Position numbers and translations under genes: made by a program. Positions 19,297 through 28,789 of a stretch of DNA of 64,000 nucleotides are shown in pieces (within the stretch, counting starts at the first letter, position 1; each line of letters starts with the position of its first letter). Below the pieces are notes generated by a model that did no database searches, was not told the origin of the DNA, and saw only the letters and a list, made by a program, of their open reading frames with translations. The DNA is from Psychrobacter sp. Ps6. GTDB taxonomy: Bacteria; Pseudomonadota; Gammaproteobacteria; Pseudomonadales; Moraxellaceae. Location of the stretch: positions 186,001 to 250,000 of the forward strand of contig NZ_JADQAI010000001.1 of the NCBI RefSeq assembly GCF_022129235.1, written 5' to 3'.

Positions 19297-20202
19297 ATGC
19301 CTGCAAACAATGTGATGAATGCGCCAATGTCTACGAAGCCAAGCAGTGCTGGGCGTTATAACAAAAGCTTGTACAACAAGCGTCGCTGGACCAACAAGCT
19401 GGGTTTGGGCTTTGCCATGTCAGCGATGGTGTTTGGTCTATTCTGGTTGTCATGGATTTTGGTGACACTATTTGTTGAAGGTTTTCAAGGCATGATGGAG
19501 TTGCCAATCTTTACCGCTGATACACCGCCGCCTATGAGCCCGGGTGGTTTACGCAATGCGATCGTCGGTTCGGTAATGCTGGCATTCTCAGGATTATTTA
19601 TTGGTGCGCCTATTGGCCTGATGACTGGTATTTATTTATCTGAGTTTTCTAAAGGCAGCATGCTTGGCAAAGTGACCCGTTTTTTGAACGATATCTTGTT
19701 ATCAGCACCATCAATTGTCATTGGTCTGTTTATATATGCTTTAATGGTAAAAGGCGAAAGTTTCTCTGGTTGGGCAGGCGCATTGGCATTGGCATTGATT
19801 GTTATCCCAGTCGTCGTACGTACCACTGAAAACATGCTGAATCTGGTGCCTAATAGTTTGCGTGAAGCTGCTTATGCACTTGGTACACCCAAGTGGAAAA
19901 TGGTCACGCAAGTGACGGTCAAAGCTGCCAAAGCGGGATTGACGACAGGGGTGTTATTGGCATTTGCTCGAATCACTGGTGAGACAGCACCGTTGCTATT
20001 TACGGCGCTCAACAATCAGTACTTCAGTACCGACATGGGTCAGCCGATTGCTAACTTACCCAATACCATTTATCAGTTTGCGATGAGTCCTTATGATAAC
20101 TGGCATACATTGGCATGGGCGGCAGCGCTTCTGATTACAGCATCTGTCTTGGTATTGAATATTCTGGCAAGATTTATTGGCAATCGAGGTCAGGTCAAAT
20201 AA
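19297..20202 (+). CDS. pstA: Phosphate ABC transporter permease PstA
   Basis: Second membrane subunit of the phosphate importer, 301 residues with six predicted membrane segments. The sequence shows GGLRNAIVGSVMLAFSGLFIGAPIGLMTGIYLSE in pieces, the conserved LLSAPSIVIGLFIYALM, the loop REAAYALGTPKWKMVTQVTVKAA and ARITGETAPLLFTALNN, all typical of PstA. A basic N-terminal segment of about 35 residues precedes the first membrane helix. It follows pstC by 61 bases and precedes pstB by about 75 bases. Confidence 0.94.
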   Translation: MPANNVMNAPMSTKPSSAGRYNKSLYNKRRWTNKLGLGFAMSAMVFGLFWLSWILVTLFVEGFQGMMELPIFTADTPPPMSPGGLRNAIVGSVMLAFSGLFIGAPIGLMTGIYLSEFSKGSMLGKVTRFLNDILLSAPSIVIGLFIYALMVKGESFSGWAGALALALIVIPVVVRTTENMLNLVPNSLREAAYALGTPKWKMVTQVTVKAAKAGLTTGVLLAFARITGETAPLLFTALNNQYFSTDMGQPIANLPNTIYQFAMSPYDNWHTLAWAAALLITASVLVLNILARFIGNRGQVK

Positions 20203-20279
20203 AGACCGATATCGCTGCATAGATACCAAGCATTTACTTATACTTATATGAAATACACTAAGCTAGGTTGGATAATATT

Positions 20280-21200
20280 ATGAATGATGTCGCAAGCAAG
20301 GTCCGCACAGAAACGACTGCTGATCGCTTTAATAATGCAACAGACAGTCTGTTAAATAGAACCATGTCCAAAAGCTCGCAATCACAGCAACCAAATACTG
20401 CTGAGTTCAATAAGCAAAGCATTCATGATATTCCCCAAAATATGCCTAAGGCAAAAATGGAAGTTCGCGATCTCAATTTTTATTATGATGATTTTCAGGC
20501 GTTAAAAAACATCAATATTGATATCGCAGAAAAGAAAGTGACCGCCTTTATCGGTCCGTCAGGTTGTGGTAAATCGACGCTGCTACGTACCTTTAACCGC
20601 ATGTATGATCTGTATCCAGGAATGCGTGCAGAGGGCGCTATCAACCTTGATGGGCGCAATATTTTGGGCAAAGACATCGATGTCAACTTGCTACGCGCGC
20701 AGGTCGGTATGGTATTTCAAAAGCCAACCCCGTTTCCCATGTCGATCTATGACAATGTTGCCTTTGGTGTCAAACTCTATGAAAAGCTTAGCAAAGACGA
20801 GCTGGATCATCGCGTGGAGTGGGCACTAAAAAAATCGGCGCTATGGCCAGAAGTGAAAGACAAACTAAAAGCATCCGGCCTGTCACTATCAGGTGGTCAG
20901 CAGCAGCGTCTGTGTATCGCTCGTAGTGTCGCGACCAAGCCTGAAGTGTTGTTGCTCGATGAGCCAACCTCTGCGCTTGACCCTATCTCGACGGGCGCTA
21001 TCGAAGATCTGATAGAAGATCTCAAAAACGACTATACCATCGCCATCGTTACCCATAACATGCAGCAGGCAGCTCGTGTGTCAGACTATACCGTCTATAT
21101 GTATCTAGGCGATATGATCGAGATGGGGGAGACCGATCAGATATTCACCAAACCTACCCAAACTGCGACAGAAGACTATATCACTGGTCGCTATGGCTAA
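20280..21200 (+). CDS. pstB: Phosphate ABC transporter ATP-binding protein PstB
   Basis: ATPase of the phosphate importer. Walker A is GPSGCGKST, followed by the PstB-typical [14 protein letters not shown]; then [20 protein letters not shown], the signature [15 protein letters not shown], Walker [16 protein letters not shown] and the switch His in [11 protein letters not shown]. The protein is about 306 residues against 257 in E. coli PstB because of a Ser/Thr/Asn/Gln-rich extension of about 55 residues before the ABC domain. I chose the ATG at 20280; a TTG at 20268 is possible but too close to AGG. Confidence 0.95.
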   Translation: MNDVASKVRTETTADRFNNATDSLLNRTMSKSSQSQQPNTAEFNKQSIHDIPQNMPKAKMEVRDLNFYYDDFQALKNINIDIAEKKVTAFIGPSGCGKSTLLRTFNRMYDLYPGMRAEGAINLDGRNILGKDIDVNLLRAQVGMVFQKPTPFPMSIYDNVAFGVKLYEKLSKDELDHRVEWALKKSALWPEVKDKLKASGLSLSGGQQQRLCIARSVATKPEVLLLDEPTSALDPISTGAIEDLIEDLKNDYTIAIVTHNMQQAARVSDYTVYMYLGDMIEMGETDQIFTKPTQTATEDYITGRYG

Positions 21201-21338
21201 GACTGATTAATTAGTACTAAAGAGCTAATACTGAGTTTGGGTCAGACATAGTGTTTTTGATAGGGTACTGTCAGCCGAGTTGTTTCACTCAACCAGCATA
21301 CCGCGCTACTAAAATATAGATTTCAGGGAATACCTCTT

Positions 21339-22121
21339 ATGCAAAGTGATAAGCATATCTCCAAAAGTTTTGACCAAGATCTTGATGAAGCCATCCGCTT
21401 GTTTTTATATATGGGTGATAGTGCTGCCAACCAAGTGGCCAAAGCGATCCATGCACTTATTGATAGAGACGAGACACTGGCGCAAGAGGTCATCGAGATG
21501 GACTTTGATATCAACCGAATGGAGGTTGAGCTCGATGAACATATTTTATTGCTGGTTGCTAAGCGTCAACCTGCCGCAGGAGATTTGCGTTTAGTCATGT
21601 CGATCAGTAAAGGCGTGGTAGATTTGGAGCGTATTGGTGATGAAGCGGTAAAAATCGCAAAAATGGCAAACAGAATCGCGGCACAAGGCAAATCGTCTTA
21701 TGGCTATGCTGAGGTACAGCACTTGAGTAATCAGGTAAGACTGATGCTTAATAACGCATTAGAGGCCTTTAGTCAATCGAATGCTGAGCAAGCGTTTGAG
21801 GTCATGCGCAATGACAGTGTGGTCAATAACGAATATCAGTCTGCCATTCGCGCGTTGATGACTTATATTATGGAAGACTCAAGACAAGTCTCAAAGGTCA
21901 TCAATATCATGTGGATTTTGCGCTCGCTTGAACGCATCGGTGATCATGCACAAAACGTGGCCGAGCTAGTCATCAACTATATCAGTGGTCAAGATGTACG
22001 TCATTCAGACTACGCCATGGTCGAAAAAGCGGTACAAAAAGCCAATGATCGTTTGGCTGCTCGTCAGGTTAGTACGATGTCAGTCGCTGATTTTGAATCA
22101 CTAGAGAGTAATGACGACTGA
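21339..22121 (+). CDS. phoU: Phosphate-specific transport system accessory protein PhoU
   Basis: Cytoplasmic negative regulator linking Pst transport to PhoR/PhoB signalling. 260 residues form two tandem PhoU helical bundles: the first with MGDSAANQVAKAIHALIDRDETLAQEVIEMDFDINRM in pieces and DLRLVMSISKGVVDLERIGDEAVKIAK, the second with SVVNNEYQSAIRALMTYIMED and WILRSLERIGDHAQNVAE. The ExxxD metal-binding type motif ERIGDEA/ERIGDHA is present in both halves. A spacer of about 140 bases separates it from pstB. The transcript ends at the terminator at 22151. Confidence 0.95.
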   Translation: MQSDKHISKSFDQDLDEAIRLFLYMGDSAANQVAKAIHALIDRDETLAQEVIEMDFDINRMEVELDEHILLLVAKRQPAAGDLRLVMSISKGVVDLERIGDEAVKIAKMANRIAAQGKSSYGYAEVQHLSNQVRLMLNNALEAFSQSNAEQAFEVMRNDSVVNNEYQSAIRALMTYIMEDSRQVSKVINIMWILRSLERIGDHAQNVAELVINYISGQDVRHSDYAMVEKAVQKANDRLAARQVSTMSVADFESLESNDD

Positions 22122-22150
22122 TAGCTCAGTCAGCACAGTCTACTTATGAT

Positions 22151-22180
22151 AAAAAACGCGCTATAATTAGCGCGTTTTTT
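22151..22180. terminator. Bidirectional terminator between phoU and yggX
   Basis: AAAAAACGCGCTA, then ATT, then TAGCGCGTTTTTT: a strong GC-rich stem with A/T runs on both sides, serving the convergent phoU and yggX genes. Confidence 0.92.
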
Positions 22181-22211
22181 GTGGTTATTACCAATACATA
22201 GTAAGACAAGA

Positions 22212-22502
22212 TTAGCTTTCTGGTGTCCAGCCTTGGGCACGCTCATAGTCTTCATTATCCAAAAACTTATCACGCTGCTCGGTCAAGAATTTTTTGGCTT
22301 CAGGATCCATCATGCTCAAATGGTTCTCATTGATGAGCATGGTTTGATGCTCTAGCCACTCTTTCCATGCCTTTTCAGATACGGTTTCTTGCAGCTCTTG
22401 GCCTTTCTTGTTAGGGAAAGGCGGATGCGGCATTTTTGGCAGTTCTTGCTTATATTTGCGGCAAAACACGGTATTGGCTTGGGGGTTAAAAGTCTCAGTC
22501 AT
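22212..22502 (-). CDS. yggX: Probable Fe(2+)-trafficking / oxidative damage protection protein YggX
   Basis: Small cytoplasmic protein (96 residues) of the YggX family, implicated in protecting Fe-S clusters and iron handling. Family marks are the early [13 protein letters not shown] (YggX has a conserved Cys here), [22 protein letters not shown] and [11 protein letters not shown] at the end. I chose the ATG at 22502 with AAGGAA ahead; the open frame extends to 22577 without support. It follows argH on the same strand but the terminator at 22725 intervenes, so it is likely transcribed from its own promoter. Confidence 0.93.
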   Translation of the reverse strand: MTETFNPQANTVFCRKYKQELPKMPHPPFPNKKGQELQETVSEKAWKEWLEHQTMLINENHLSMMDPEAKKFLTEQRDKFLDNEDYERAQGWTPES

Positions 22503-22724
22503 CAGGTGTTCCTTATTTATTCTATTAAGCGGTGAATTTGAGTAATGATATGAGCCTATGATAACGGTCTTGGTCAATTTAGCAAAGGGTATCTCGTGTC
22601 TCTTATTAAACAGACATCAATCTACAAGGCGTCATCCGTACATTCTACTTTTATCGTTGCTGGTTTCATATGATGCCGAATGAACCTGCGCGAAAAAGCG
22701 CGAATAGCGAATGGTTAATAAAAT

Positions 22725-22752
22725 AAAAACACCCGCATCAATAGCGGGTGTC
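22725..22752 (-). terminator. Rho-independent terminator of argH
   Basis: On the minus strand GACACCCGC, TATTGAT, GCGGGTGTTTTTATTTTATT: a 9-bp GC-rich stem followed by a T-rich tail, about 45 bases after the argH stop. Confidence 0.9.
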
Positions 22753-22794
22753 AGATATAGCGCGGTCAGTTAACTTATGCTTAAAACGATATGA

Positions 22795-24300
22795 TCAAGC
22801 AAAGGCTTTTAAACGAGCGCGGCCATTGATTACGGCTTGCTTAACTTGATTTGGCGCAGTACCGCCCAGATGGTCACGAGCTGCTAGTGAGCCTTCTAGC
22901 GTGAGATAGTCAAAGACATCCTCACCGATGGCATCACTGAATTGCTGCAATTGTGCCAAGGATAAGTCACTTAGATCCACGCCTTCTTTAATGCCGAGTG
23001 CAACCGCATTACCCACGACTTCATGCGCATCACGGAACGCAACGCCTTGACGGACCAGATAATCTGCCAAGTCAGTGGCAGTGGCATAGCCTTTCATCGT
23101 TGCAGCACGCATACTTTCTTTGTTTGGGACAATGTTAGGGAGCATATCAGCAAAGGCAAGTAGAGAGCCTGTTAGCGTGTCAACACAGTCAAACAAAGGC
23201 TCTTTATCTTCTTGGTTGTCTTTGTTGTAGGCGAGTGGCTGGCTTTTCATCAGGCTGAGTAATGTCATCAGCTGACCAAAGACACGTGCCGCTTTACCGC
23301 GTACCAGCTCAGGCACGTCAGGGTTTTTCTTTTGTGGCATGATTGATGAGCCAGTACAGAAGCGATCTGGTATCTGCACAAAGTTGAACTGCGCTGACAT
23401 CCACAGAATAATCTCTTCACTCATACGTGACATGTGCATCATCAGAATAGAAGCGGCTGAGGTGAACTCAATCGCAAAGTCACGATCTGAAACCGCATCT
23501 AGCGAGTTCTGACAGATACCTTCAAAACCCAATAGCTCAGCGGTGATGGTACGATCAATCGGGAATGTCGTGCCAGCGAGTGCGGCGCTACCAAGTGGCA
23601 TCTGGTTGATACGGCGACGGGCGTCAACCAAGCGCTCGGTATCGCGATACAACATCTCAAACCACGCCATTACATGGTGACCAAAGCTGACAGGCTGGGC
23701 GGTTTGTAAATGCGTAAAACCAGGCATAATAGTATCGGTATGTTGATCAGCCAGATCAAGCAAGCCACTTTGTAAGCGCACGAGCAGTTCGATAATATTA
23801 TCGGTTTCTTCACGCAACCACAAACGAATGTCAGTCGCGACCTGATCGTTACGGCTACGCCCTGTATGTAGTTTTTTGCCAACTGCGCCTATAATATCAG
23901 TGAGGCGTGATTCGACATTCATGTGCACGTCTTCGAGGGCGATTGACCAGTTAAACTCACCTGCTTCGATCTCGCGTAATACTTGATGAAGACCGTCGAT
24001 AATGGTGGCTACTTCATCAGCAGTCAAGATATCGCATTCTTTGAGCATCGTTGCATGGGCAATCGACCCTTGAATATCGTGACGAGCAAAACGTTGGTCG
24101 AAGCCAACAGAGGCGGTAAAGGCAGCCACGAAGCTGTCAGTCGCTTCACTGAAGCGTCCGCCCCACATCTGCTGGCCCTGAGTGCTGGCAGGGCTATTTT
24201 GTGCATCTTTGTTTGTTACTGAGACATTCGTGCTAGAATCAGCAACAGATGAACTTTTACTTGATTCGGGATTACTAAGGTTTGAAGAATTGGCGTTCAT
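22795..24300 (-). CDS. argH: Argininosuccinate lyase
   Basis: Cleaves argininosuccinate to arginine and fumarate, the last step of arginine synthesis. The superfamily signature is [12 protein letters not shown], and conserved [26 protein letters not shown] and [17 protein letters not shown] are present. With the ATG at 24300 the protein has about 44 extra Ser/Asn-rich residues before the usual start MWGGRF. An internal ATG at 24168, preceded by AGGG, would give the normal family length of about 457. The 5' part overlaps the divergent kinase reading frame, which bears on the start choice. The enzyme itself is certain; the start is not. Confidence 0.94.
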   Translation of the reverse strand: MNANSSNLSNPESSKSSSVADSSTNVSVTNKDAQNSPASTQGQQMWGGRFSEATDSFVAAFTASVGFDQRFARHDIQGSIAHATMLKECDILTADEVATIIDGLHQVLREIEAGEFNWSIALEDVHMNVESRLTDIIGAVGKKLHTGRSRNDQVATDIRLWLREETDNIIELLVRLQSGLLDLADQHTDTIMPGFTHLQTAQPVSFGHHVMAWFEMLYRDTERLVDARRRINQMPLGSAALAGTTFPIDRTITAELLGFEGICQNSLDAVSDRDFAIEFTSAASILMMHMSRMSEEIILWMSAQFNFVQIPDRFCTGSSIMPQKKNPDVPELVRGKAARVFGQLMTLLSLMKSQPLAYNKDNQEDKEPLFDCVDTLTGSLLAFADMLPNIVPNKESMRAATMKGYATATDLADYLVRQGVAFRDAHEVVGNAVALGIKEGVDLSDLSLAQLQQFSDAIGEDVFDYLTLEGSLAARDHLGGTAPNQVKQAVINGRARLKAFA

Positions 24301-25433
24301 ATCGGTACAAGACAAGTCAAGAGAATAAGAACTCGAGTATAGCAAATGATGAGGTTGCCTTACTAGCTAAGCGCTTAGAGTTTTTTATTCCAAAACTCAT
24401 GGAGATCATGAGGCCTTGGCAGTGGCTGACATATATTGCTTTTTGGTCACTGTTTCTCACGGTGATTGAGCGTCATGGTCTGTCAAGCTGGTCTGATTTT
24501 ATTATCAAGTTTTTTTCTCGAGTGCTACAGAATGCACTGACTGTTATTCCATCGCTATATTTGGTCGATTATCTACGTCCTGTTTTTAAAAATGCCAGTA
24601 TACCTAGTGTAAGTGTGCGTATCGTCATGCTGATGATGTTTGCCGCTACGGTTTCTATGACTTTAGTGGTTTTAATTTTGATCAATATGGGGTTGATGGA
24701 ATATAATCGTCAAGCTTTTATGACCAATCTGTTTTTCAATACCGTACTGACGGGCGGTTTTACCATTGTGTTTTTATTGTACTTTTTGCGTAGCCACCGT
24801 GAGCTTAATGCGCTCAAGCTGTCGTTTGAATACAAGTTGACCGCACAAAATGACTTAATCAAAGCGCGAACCGCCCCTCATTTTTTCTTTAATACCATTA
24901 ACACACTGGTCTCACTCATTGAGTCCAATCCATCAAAAGCCTCTGCTTTATTACAAAACGTTTCGGTCTTATATCGAGCCAGTTTTAGCGGTGAACGTGA
25001 GATTAGCTTTGAAGAAGAAGTGGCGCTGTGTGAGCACTATCTAGCGATCGAGTCTAGTCGTTTGGCAGACAAACTTGAGGTCCATTGGGATTTGCCTGAT
25101 GAAAATGTTATGTATGACATGGTGATTACGGCGTTAACCTTACAAAGTGTGTTGGAGAAAATGCTACTCAATGTCGTTGAGATGACCACTGAAACCATTT
25201 ATTTTAATATTAAAGTCACCTGGCAGCAGCACAGAGTGACTATTCAGATCGACGTGGAACTTCCCAAAAAGACCTTAATCATTAACCATGATTTGCGTCA
25301 GCATATGAATTTTTATATTCAAGCGGATCGATTACGCGCGTACTTTGGTCAAAGTGCTGATATTCAAAGCACGGTTACCGGTAACCACATCACTACCATT
25401 ATTGACTATCCCTTACAAGACGTCAGTTTATAA
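24282..25433 (+). CDS. algZ: AlgZ/FimS-like membrane sensor histidine kinase (LytS family), degenerate ATPase part
   Basis: Four hydrophobic segments (about residues 47-66, 72-95, 107-135, 143-166) precede a His_kinase domain whose phospho-acceptor motif is [15 protein letters not shown] (H200). The partner regulator gene follows. The C-terminal ATPase region is hard to recognise: the expected N-box Glu-Asn is [10 protein letters not shown], and I see no glycine-rich G1 or G2 boxes. Position between argH and algR/hemC/hemD copies the Pseudomonas algZ locus. The start is unsure: no ATG exists before 24399, so either the TTG at 24282 or that ATG is used; I kept the longer form because the FFIPKL segment before 24399 looks like the start of AlgZ proteins as I remember them. 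Confidence 0.8.
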   Translation: MKNWRSYRYKTSQENKNSSIANDEVALLAKRLEFFIPKLMEIMRPWQWLTYIAFWSLFLTVIERHGLSSWSDFIIKFFSRVLQNALTVIPSLYLVDYLRPVFKNASIPSVSVRIVMLMMFAATVSMTLVVLILINMGLMEYNRQAFMTNLFFNTVLTGGFTIVFLLYFLRSHRELNALKLSFEYKLTAQNDLIKARTAPHFFFNTINTLVSLIESNPSKASALLQNVSVLYRASFSGEREISFEEEVALCEHYLAIESSRLADKLEVHWDLPDENVMYDMVITALTLQSVLEKMLLNVVEMTTETIYFNIKVTWQQHRVTIQIDVELPKKTLIINHDLRQHMNFYIQADRLRAYFGQSADIQSTVTGNHITTIIDYPLQDVSL

Positions 25434-25678
25434 TCTTTCCTCTTTTACCATTTTTTATGATGTTCTCAGACACTATGTTCCTATTATAAGATGTTGTGGC
25501 ATATTTATTGCATTATCTTTTACATCTACATGGTTATTGCAATTTTTATCTGGCAATTATTGACAATGAGTGGTTACTATAAAAAAATATGATGCAGAAA
25601 GTCTCATCATATTGAACTGACCAGTACATTCGTCATACCGTCGAAACATATTCAGTAGAGTTTGGGGTGGGAGTTTAC

Positions 25679-26416
25679 ATGCGTATTGTAGTTTGTGATG
25701 ATGAGCCGTTAGCGCGTGAGCGTTTGGTCAGAATCGTACAGGAGTCGGGTCATGAGGTGGTTGCTCAAGCGACCACAGGGGCAGAAGCTATTATCGCCGT
25801 AAAAACTCAGCAGCCTGACATTATATTATTAGACATTCGTATGCCTGAGATGGATGGGGTGCGCTGTGCCCAAGAGTTGGACAAACTTGATCATCCACCA
25901 GCCATTATATTTGTCACCGCTTACGATCATTATGCGATAGCGGCACTAAAAGCCAATGCAATCGGTTATCTGTTGAAGCCGGCAAACAAAGACGAGCTAT
26001 TAGAAGCACTGAACAAAGCAAAAAACCTAAACGCGGCGCAATTAAATGAAATTCGCAAGCTTGCAAACCCAACGGCGCGTCCGATACGCGAGCATATTGC
26101 TGCTCGTACTCACCGCGGTGTAGAGCTGATTAAACTTAAAGATATTTACTATTTTGCGGCAGATCAAAAATACGTCAAAGTACGTCACAAAGATGGCATT
26201 GTATTAATTGATGAAACTCTAAAAGAGCTAGAGCGAGAGTTTGACGATCGTTTGTTCCGTGTGCATCGCAACGCCATTATCAATCTGAATTTTTTAGATT
26301 TTTTAGAAACCCTAGACGCTGGACAATATCAGATACGTTTTAAAGGAATCGATGAGACGTTAGCCGTGAGTCGTCGTCATCTGCCAGCCTTACGTGACAA
26401 AATTCAAAGCATGTAA
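25679..26416 (+). CDS. algR: LytTR response regulator, AlgR-like
   Basis: Two-domain transcription regulator, 245 residues. The receiver domain has the acidic pair D7/D8 (VVCDDEP), phospho-acceptor D52 in ILLDIRMPEMDG and the conserved Lys in YLLKPANK. A short linker leads to a LytTR DNA-binding domain with IYYFAADQKYVKVRHKDG, FRVHRNAIIN and AVSRRHLPALRD. I chose the ATG at 25679, with GGAG seven bases upstream, over the GTG at 25667. A spacer of about 245 bases separates it from the kinase. In Pseudomonas AlgR controls alginate, pili and virulence genes; the targets here are unknown. Confidence 0.93.
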   Translation: MRIVVCDDEPLARERLVRIVQESGHEVVAQATTGAEAIIAVKTQQPDIILLDIRMPEMDGVRCAQELDKLDHPPAIIFVTAYDHYAIAALKANAIGYLLKPANKDELLEALNKAKNLNAAQLNEIRKLANPTARPIREHIAARTHRGVELIKLKDIYYFAADQKYVKVRHKDGIVLIDETLKELEREFDDRLFRVHRNAIINLNFLDFLETLDAGQYQIRFKGIDETLAVSRRHLPALRDKIQSM

Positions 26417-26457
26417 TAGGATGTTTTCGGAGCGACATAATCATCCCATATCATCAA

Positions 26458-26491
26458 ACCCTTATTTATGCTTAAATAGGGGTATTTTTTT
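26458..26491 (+). terminator. Rho-independent terminator after algR
   Basis: ACCCTTATTTA, TGCT, TAAATAGGGGT: an 11-bp stem with one G-U pair and a four-base loop, followed by ATTTTTTT. It separates algR from hemC. Confidence 0.92.
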
Positions 26492-26620
26492 GCGCCAGCT
26501 TTTACTATCTCTGATGTGAGTCGATCATTTTTTGTGGCAAGTTTTCCCAATCGCTTAGCACCAACTTAGCACTGACATTGTAGCATTGAGATTATAGTAT
26601 CGAATTTATTGAGGCCCTTT

Positions 26621-27664
26621 ATGAGCAATCCGCAGCAACCTGCTTTGACTACCTTAACCATCGCCACGCGTCAGAGTCCTTTGGCTCTATGGCAAGCGGA
26701 GCATATTCGTGATCGCTTATTGGCGCTCTATCCTGAGCTAACCATTGATTTACTAAAAATTGTCACTAAGGGTGACAAGATTTTGGACACACCTTTGGCC
26801 AAAATTGGCGGTAAGGGTTTATTTGTCAAAGAGCTTGAGCAAGCATTGTATGACAAGCAAGCAGACATTGCGGTACATTCGCTAAAAGACGTACCGATGC
26901 AGCTGCCCGAAGGTTTGACGTTAGGTGTCTACTGTAAGCGTGCTTCACCAACTGATGCTTTTGTCTCAAATACTTATAATAGTATTGATGAGTTGCCGCA
27001 AGGTGCAGTCGTTGGAACCTCAAGTTTGCGTCGACAATGTCAGATCAAAGCCTACCGCCCAGATCTGCAGATCAAAACCTTGCGCGGCAATGTTGGGACG
27101 CGTTTGAGCAAATTAGATGCTGGTGAGTACGATGCCATTATCTTGGCAACCAGTGGCTTGCAGCGTATCGAATTAGATGAGCGGATACGCGGACAGCTAG
27201 ATATTGATGCCTGTTTGCCTGCCGTTGGTCAAGGTGCGTTAGCTATTGAATGCCGTGAAGGTGATGACGAGGTGTTAAAACTATTAGCGCCACTGAACGA
27301 TGATAAAGCGCGTATTCGCCTTATCGCTGAGCGTGCGTTGAACCGTCACTTGGAGGGTGGCTGCCAAGTCCCGATTGCAGCCTACGCAGTGTTGCAGATG
27401 GCGGATGAAACCAGTGCGAATAACGATGACAATGGTGAAAACGGCAATAACGGCAATAACGATGACGGTAATGTATTGTGGTTACGTGGCCGAGTGGGTC
27501 AAGCGGATGGTAGTAAGCTGTTAAAAGCAGAAAAGCGAATGACATTGGTTGGTACGCAAGACGAGCAAGAGTCGCAGGCAAATCAGCTCGGTATTGATGT
27601 TGCCAATATATTACTTGCTGATGGTGCAGGGGCTATCTTGTCAGCGATTTATCATGCTGAGTAG
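26621..27664 (+). CDS. hemC: Hydroxymethylbilane synthase (porphobilinogen deaminase)
   Basis: Polymerises four porphobilinogens to hydroxymethylbilane in haem synthesis. Conserved [42 protein letters not shown] in pieces, [17 protein letters not shown] and LRGNVGTRL are present, and [10 protein letters not shown] carries the Cys that holds the dipyrromethane cofactor. I chose the ATG at 26621 with GAGG ahead. The protein is 347 residues against about 313 in E. coli because of an Asn/Asp/Gly-rich insertion in domain 3 (bases 27400-27476), which includes a 9-bp tandem repeat. hemD follows. Confidence 0.95.
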   Translation: MSNPQQPALTTLTIATRQSPLALWQAEHIRDRLLALYPELTIDLLKIVTKGDKILDTPLAKIGGKGLFVKELEQALYDKQADIAVHSLKDVPMQLPEGLTLGVYCKRASPTDAFVSNTYNSIDELPQGAVVGTSSLRRQCQIKAYRPDLQIKTLRGNVGTRLSKLDAGEYDAIILATSGLQRIELDERIRGQLDIDACLPAVGQGALAIECREGDDEVLKLLAPLNDDKARIRLIAERALNRHLEGGCQVPIAAYAVLQMADETSANNDDNGENGNNGNNDDGNVLWLRGRVGQADGSKLLKAEKRMTLVGTQDEQESQANQLGIDVANILLADGAGAILSAIYHAE

Positions 27665-27717
27665 CGTATTCGCTTTGTCATACTGAGTCATTGATCCACA
27701 TATCCACTGTTTGATCG

Positions 27718-28731
27718 ATGATTCAATCAATTCTACAAGCCTTTTGTCGTGGTACATCTATGTCATCAACGTCAACTAAAGCTAGGTCTACTCATACAAA
27801 TCAATCCACTGATGGGTCAGTGCCAAAAATTGTCATCAATACACGACCGATAGCACGCGCTGCGCCATTGACGAATCATTTGCAAGCAGTAGGGTTCACG
27901 GTGGTTGAGATACCGATGTTGACGTTGCAACCGCGTCCAACGACTGACAATGACCTAGCACTGATGCGTGCGTGGCTAGCAGGTGAATATAAGGCTCTGG
28001 TCATCATAAGCCCAACGGCGGCCACTTCGGGGTTGAATGTTTGGCAGTCACTTGTGCATAGTGAGCATGACGATAGTGGTGATGCGCAACCGGACAATAA
28101 AGCAGCCAATATAGCTTCTGAAGTTTTGGTAGCCCCAAGTCAAATCATTGCAGTCGGTCAAGCAACCGCTGCGGCATTGACTCAAGCCAATATAGACGCG
28201 GCAAACTATCAAGTGCGACAGCCTGAAGTTGCCAATAATGAAGGTATGCTAGCAATGCCTGAGATAAATCGTTTGCAAGCGGGTGATAAGCTGCTGATAT
28301 GGCGCGGACTGGGTGGACGACGCTTACTGGTCGATACCTTACAAGCACGCGGTGTACATATCGATAGTATTGCGTGGTATGAGCGCTCGATGCCTACCGA
28401 GGCAATGACTCAGTATCAGCAGTGGCAACAAGATTTTCATTCATACCATAAAATAGCGGATACCGCGAAAAAACCTATCGTCGTCGTGAGTAGTGGCGCT
28501 GCTTTTGAGCATTGGACGAGCATCGTCCAAGGTGTAAGAGAAAAAATGTCAGAACCAAAACGTAGTAATGACACAGTGAACGATGCGAGAGATAGTTTGC
28601 CACTCACACTAGCGGACTTTTCTTATGTCGTATTGGGTGAACGCTTAGCCAATATGGTTGCAGCGCAGCGCCTGAGCTATTGGCGTGTAGAAGATTTGGC
28701 GCCAGATACCATTCTTTCAGCCATCACTTAG
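27718..28731 (+). CDS. hemD: Uroporphyrinogen-III synthase
   Basis: Cyclises hydroxymethylbilane to uroporphyrinogen III. The sequence diverges quickly in this family, but the start IVINTRPIARAAPLTNHLQAVGF, the PMLTLQPRP segment, LLIWRGLGGRRLLVDTLQARGV in pieces and IAWYERSMP are typical, as is the position directly after hemC. Length 337 is above the usual 250, with polar inserts after about residues 105 and 280. The start is uncertain: the ATG at 27718 or the one at 27760 (MSSTSTKARS); the first 30-odd residues are unlikely to be part of the fold. Confidence 0.88.
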   Translation: MIQSILQAFCRGTSMSSTSTKARSTHTNQSTDGSVPKIVINTRPIARAAPLTNHLQAVGFTVVEIPMLTLQPRPTTDNDLALMRAWLAGEYKALVIISPTAATSGLNVWQSLVHSEHDDSGDAQPDNKAANIASEVLVAPSQIIAVGQATAAALTQANIDAANYQVRQPEVANNEGMLAMPEINRLQAGDKLLIWRGLGGRRLLVDTLQARGVHIDSIAWYERSMPTEAMTQYQQWQQDFHSYHKIADTAKKPIVVVSSGAAFEHWTSIVQGVREKMSEPKRSNDTVNDARDSLPLTLADFSYVVLGERLANMVAAQRLSYWRVEDLAPDTILSAIT

Positions 28732-28789
28732 TTTCATAATTTCTATTTGATTTAAATATGTTTATACCTACCCATCACGGTACTGTCTT

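Noticed and set aside
25345-25563. 72-codon open frame after the AlgZ-like gene
   Set aside because: It overlaps the kinase 3' end in another frame and looks like spacer DNA.
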